Shown piece by piece: positions 14,992 to 18,743 of a stretch of 18,743 nucleotides of DNA. The position numbers and the translations under genes are program-made. Below the pieces are notes generated by a model. That model did no database searches. It worked only from the letters and a program-made list of their open reading frames with translations, and was not told where the DNA came from. Numbering within the stretch: position 1 is the first letter of the stretch; every line of letters starts with the position of its first letter. This DNA is from Oscillospiraceae bacterium (lineage in GTDB: Bacteria; Bacillota; Clostridia; Oscillospirales; Oscillospiraceae): the NCBI GenBank assembly GCA_017458025.1, contig JAFTGG010000130.1, positions 1-18,743 of the forward strand, written 5' to 3'.

Positions 14992-16032
14992 TTATTCCTC
15001 CGCCTTTGCTCCGGCTTCGGCGGCGGCCTCCGCCGCCTCCTCCGCGCTGCCGCGGAAGGACTCGGGCTTGATGTCGATCTTGTAACTGACGAGGCGCGCC
15101 GCGAGGCGGGCGTTCTGGCCCTCCTTGCCGATGGCGAGGGAGAGCTGGTCGTCCGGCACGATGACGCGGCAGGCCTTGCCGTCGTCCGCCATCCAGACGT
15201 CGGTGACGTCCGCCGGCGCGAGCGCCGCCGCGATGTATTCCTCGGGCGTCTCGCTGTATTTGATGATGTCGATCTTCTCGCCGCGCAGCTCGTTGACGAT
15301 ATTGTTCACGCGCGCGCCGTGCTGGCCGACGCAGGCGCCGATGGGATCGACGTTCGGATCGTTGCTCCACACCGCCATCTTCGTGCGGCTGCCCGCCTCG
15401 CGGGCGATGCTGCGGATCTCGACGACGCCGTCGGCGATCTCGGGCACCTCCAGCTCGAACAGGCGCTTGACCAGGCCCGGGTGCGTGCGGGAGATGATGA
15501 CCTGCGGTCCGCGGTTCGCGCGGCGCACGTCGACGAGGTAGACCTTGACGCGCTGGCCCTCGACCAGCGTCTCGCCCTTGACCTGCTCGCCCATAGTGAG
15601 CACGGCGTCGGTCGCCTCGGCGCCGTTGCCGATGCGAATCGCGGCGTTGCCGGTGCGCGGGTCGATACGCTGCACGATGCCGGTGAGGATCTCGTGCGTC
15701 TTGGAGTTGTACTCGTCGTAGACCATGCCGGTCTCCGCCTCGCGCAGACCCTGAATGATGACCTGCTTGCCGTTGCCGGCGGCGATGCGCCCGAACTCCA
15801 CCGTATCGACGGGGAAGTTGACGATATCGCCGAGCGTATGCTTCGCGGAGATCGCCCTCGCGTCCTCCAGCGAGATCTGCGCGCCTGGCTCCTCGACCTC
15901 CTCGACGACCTCCTTCTGGACGTACATCTTGAGGTCCTTCCTCGCCTCGTTCACCTCGACGTAGACGTTCTCGACGCCGGGGTGATCCTTCTTGTAGGCG
16001 GTGGAAAGCGCCTGCACGATCTTATCCATCAT
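14992..16032 (-). CDS. nusA: Transcription termination/antitermination factor NusA (N-terminal frameshift)
   Basis: NusA binds RNA polymerase and nascent RNA and modulates pausing, termination and antitermination. The continuous frame from the ATG at 16032 encodes 346 residues: most of the N-terminal domain (1-108), S1 domain (about 113-180), KH1 with IGACVGQHGARVNNI (231-245), KH2 with LSLAIGKEGQNARL (297-310) and an acidic Ala/Glu tail (329-346). About 23 residues normally at the NusA N-terminus are missing from this frame. They are encoded just upstream in another frame from 16100 (MKCDEIFAALALLEKERGIP), so the gene carries a one-base deletion relative to the expected sequence at the CCCC run 16041-16044. 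Restoring one C gives GIPQDFMMDKI in frame. The ATG at 16032 has no ribosome binding site of its own. Confidence 0.93.
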   Translation of the reverse strand: MMDKIVQALSTAYKKDHPGVENVYVEVNEARKDLKMYVQKEVVEEVEEPGAQISLEDARAISAKHTLGDIVNFPVDTVEFGRIAAGNGKQVIIQGLREAETGMVYDEYNSKTHEILTGIVQRIDPRTGNAAIRIGNGAEATDAVLTMGEQVKGETLVEGQRVKVYLVDVRRANRGPQVIISRTHPGLVKRLFELEVPEIADGVVEIRSIAREAGSRTKMAVWSNDPNVDPIGACVGQHGARVNNIVNELRGEKIDIIKYSETPEEYIAAALAPADVTDVWMADDGKACRVIVPDDQLSLAIGKEGQNARLAARLVSYKIDIKPESFRGSAEEAAEAAAEAGAKAEE

Positions 16033-16100
16033 GAAGTCCTGGGGATACCGCGCTCTTTTTCGAGCAGCGCGAGCGCGGCGAAGATTTCATCGCATTTCAT
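16029..16100 (-). other. nusA: Displaced N-terminal segment of nusA (23-codon frame overlapping the NusA ATG)
   Basis: The ATG at 16100, preceded by AGGAG 11 bases upstream, opens a frame reading MKCDEIFAALALLEKERGIP and then RTS before TGA at 16029-16031. The first 20 residues are the expected NusA start. The TGA overlaps the ATG (16030-16032) that opens the rest of NusA, in the arrangement ATGA. An 8-base stem (16048-16055 with 16071-16078) lies just before the CCCC run on the mRNA. One missing base, a real mutation with reinitiation, or -1 slippage of tRNA-Pro on C-CCC would all explain the layout. Confidence 0.85.
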
Positions 16101-16228
16101 GTTAAGAACAACTCCTGTTCATGGTATTACATATCAAAAACACCGTATTGTTTTTGAACGCCATACTCGCGGTTGCCGCGCAGGCGGCGAGCGAAACGGC
16201 ATTTTGCGCAAATTTTAGAAATCCATTT
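16101..16228. promoter_or_regulatory. Structured leader between rimP and nusA
   Basis: No gene here. The 128-base gap is long for rimP-nusA. On the transcript it holds, after the rimP stop hairpin, a GC-rich stem-loop (about 16165-16190), a 9-base stem TCAAAAACA / TGTTTTTGA (16134-16157, 6-base loop) and a small stem GAACA / TGTTC (about 16106-16120) that places the GGAGT of the nusA ribosome binding site in its loop. A TGTAAT resembling a -10 box lies near 16129-16134 but no convincing -35 matches it. Confidence 0.45.
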
Positions 16229-16236
16229 CTAAAATT
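16211..16236. repeat. AT-rich 12-bp inverted repeat overlapping the rimP stop
   Basis: Arms AATTTTAGAAAT and ATTTCTAAAATT surround two bases, and the rimP TAG stop lies inside the right arm. The composition is strikingly AT-rich for this GC-rich DNA. On the minus strand it ends in TAAAATTTG, a weak terminator-like tail; it could reduce readthrough into nusA or protect an mRNA end. Confidence 0.6.
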
Positions 16237-16684
16237 CGACTCTCAGTCGCACCAGGGCGATCTCCTCTTTTTCAAAGCGCAGCGTCTCGCTGCCGACGGC
16301 CAGCTCCACCGCGCCGCCGTCATAGCCCGCGAGCGTGCCCGCGAACTCCTTGCGTCCGTCGCGCGGCTTATAGGTCTTGAGCGTGACCGGCGAGCCCATA
16401 AACCGCTCGAAGTCGCCTGGGCGTTTAAGCGCGCGCTCCGCGCCGGCGGAGCCGACCTCAAAGATATAGCTCGACTCGATGGGGTCCGCCTCGTCGAGCA
16501 GGTCGCTGACGCGGCGGGAGATCGCCTCGCAGTCGAGGATATCGACGCCGCCCTCTTTATCAATATAAAGCCGCAGGTACCACTGCCCCGCCTCGCGGAC
16601 GTACTCGACGTCCCAGAGCGTGCAGCCGTTTTCGAGCACGACCGGCTCGGCGAGCTCGCGCACGAGCTCGGTGATTTTCTTCAT
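16229..16684 (-). CDS. rimP: Ribosome maturation factor RimP
   Basis: RimP helps assemble the 30S subunit. The 151-residue protein has the normal length and order: an N-terminal alpha/beta domain (1-78) with LWDVEYVREAGQWYLRLYIDKEGGVDILDCEAISRR-type features, the hinge EVGSAGAERALKRPGDFERFMG (76-97; most homologues read EVSSPGLxRPL here, so two consensus positions differ), and a small Sm-like C-terminal domain (about 98-151). It is the first gene of the operon, starting at ATG 16684 with a weak ribosome binding site (GAACGGG), after a structured leader with its own promoter. nusA follows. Confidence 0.95.
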   Translation of the reverse strand: MKKITELVRELAEPVVLENGCTLWDVEYVREAGQWYLRLYIDKEGGVDILDCEAISRRVSDLLDEADPIESSYIFEVGSAGAERALKRPGDFERFMGSPVTLKTYKPRDGRKEFAGTLAGYDGGAVELAVGSETLRFEKEEIALVRLRVEF

Positions 16685-16704
16685 TGGCGCTCAACCCGTT
16701 CTTC

Positions 16705-16721
16705 GCAAATCGAAGATTTGC
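16705..16721 (-). promoter_or_regulatory. Second leader hairpin before rimP
   Basis: A perfect 7-base inverted repeat (GCAAATC / GATTTGC, 3-base loop) lies about 20 bases before the rimP ATG. On the transcript, CTTCG in its loop can instead pair with the CGAAG immediately downstream, so two small structures are mutually exclusive near the translation start. Confidence 0.5.
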
Positions 16722-16732
16722 AATTTTTCAAA

Positions 16733-16762
16733 GAAAAGAGCGGACCGAAGTCCACTCTTTTC
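16733..16762 (-). terminator. UUCG-loop hairpin with U-rich tail, in the rimP-nusA leader
   Basis: On the minus strand GAAAAGAG-x-GGAC encloses TTCG and is closed by GTCC-x-CTCTTTTC: 12 base pairs with one mismatch and the very stable C(UUCG)G tetraloop. The 3' side continues TTTTCTTT, making a canonical intrinsic terminator with a preceding A-tract. It lies about 8 bases after the predicted start of the rimP transcript, so it could both stop readthrough from ppdK and attenuate the rimP-nusA operon. Confidence 0.75.
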
Positions 16763-16776
16763 CTACCTACTCGGCT

Positions 16777-16805
16777 AATATACCATAGTTATATGCGGAT
16801 TGCAA
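16777..16805 (-). promoter_or_regulatory. Predicted sigmaA-type promoter of the rimP-nusA-infB operon
   Basis: Minus strand: -35 TTGCAA (16800-16805), exactly 17-base spacer, -10 TATATT (16777-16782, 5 of 6 consensus) preceded by TGG, an extended -10. The region is AT-rich compared with the surroundings. Transcription would start about 16768-16771, giving a leader of roughly 85 bases before rimP with two hairpins. Confidence 0.8.
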
Positions 16806-16823
16806 GCTTTTTTTGCGAGAAAT

Positions 16824-18743
<1,920 letters not shown>

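Noticed and set aside
16120..16140. Internal promoter for nusA
   Set aside because: A TGTAAT -10-like hexamer exists but no acceptable -35 lies 16-18 bases upstream.
14452..16218. 588-codon plus-strand open frame opposite ylxR and nusA
   Set aside because: Antisense artefact of high third-position GC; no motif or ribosome binding site.
16806..16823. T-run after ppdK as its terminator
   Set aside because: The seven Ts are on the plus strand, so they read as As in the ppdK transcript, and the adjacent stem has only five pairs.

Overview
The window is a GC-rich stretch of bacterial chromosome, almost entirely protein-coding. All genes but one are on the minus strand. Gene order (rimP, nusA, ylxR, an L7Ae-type gene, infB, then rbfA, nrnA, truB, ribF), AAGGAGG-type ribosome binding sites, use of GTG and TTG starts and sigmaA-like promoters all point to a Gram-positive Firmicute, most likely a GC-rich member of Clostridia (Oscillospiraceae-like). 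That placement is inferred from gene content and order, not from a marker-gene tree. I see no rRNA, tRNA, CRISPR array, insertion sequence or phage gene.

Reading in the direction of transcription (from the right edge leftwards): the C-terminal part of pyruvate phosphate dikinase (ppdK) enters from the right edge. After a 139-base gap holding a strong promoter and a UUCG-loop hairpin comes the transcription/translation operon: rimP (ribosome maturation), nusA (elongation/termination factor), ylxR, an L7Ae-like RNA-binding protein, and infB (IF2). A GC-rich hairpin follows infB. Next is an unrecognised 139-residue gene, then rbfA, nrnA, truB and ribF, packed with overlaps or tiny gaps. ribF converges on a lone plus-strand short-chain dehydrogenase gene; three tandem hairpins separate the two. 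That dehydrogenase is divergent from miaB, and the two appear to share one palindromic -35 box. Downstream of miaB lie an MBL-fold hydrolase, mutS, a CPBP-family membrane protease and the first 424 codons of mutL, which runs off the left edge.

Functionally the right half is ribosome assembly, translation initiation, transcription elongation/antitermination and RNA turnover or modification (RimP, NusA, YlxR, L7Ae-like, IF2, RbfA, NrnA, TruB) plus FAD synthesis (RibF). The left half is tRNA modification (MiaB) and DNA mismatch repair (MutS, MutL), with two accessory genes inserted.

The most notable observation is that nusA is frameshifted near its start. A start with a ribosome binding site at 16100 encodes the expected NusA N-terminus for 20 residues, but a CCCC run at 16041-16044 is one base short of keeping frame. 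The main NusA frame can then only start at the ATG at 16032, which overlaps the stop of the 23-codon upstream frame. This could be a sequencing or assembly indel, a mutation rescued by reinitiation, or frameshifting. Second in interest is the terminator-like hairpin placed just downstream of the rimP-nusA promoter, consistent with attenuation of the operon. I found no clearly new multi-gene system; most of the window is conserved housekeeping DNA.
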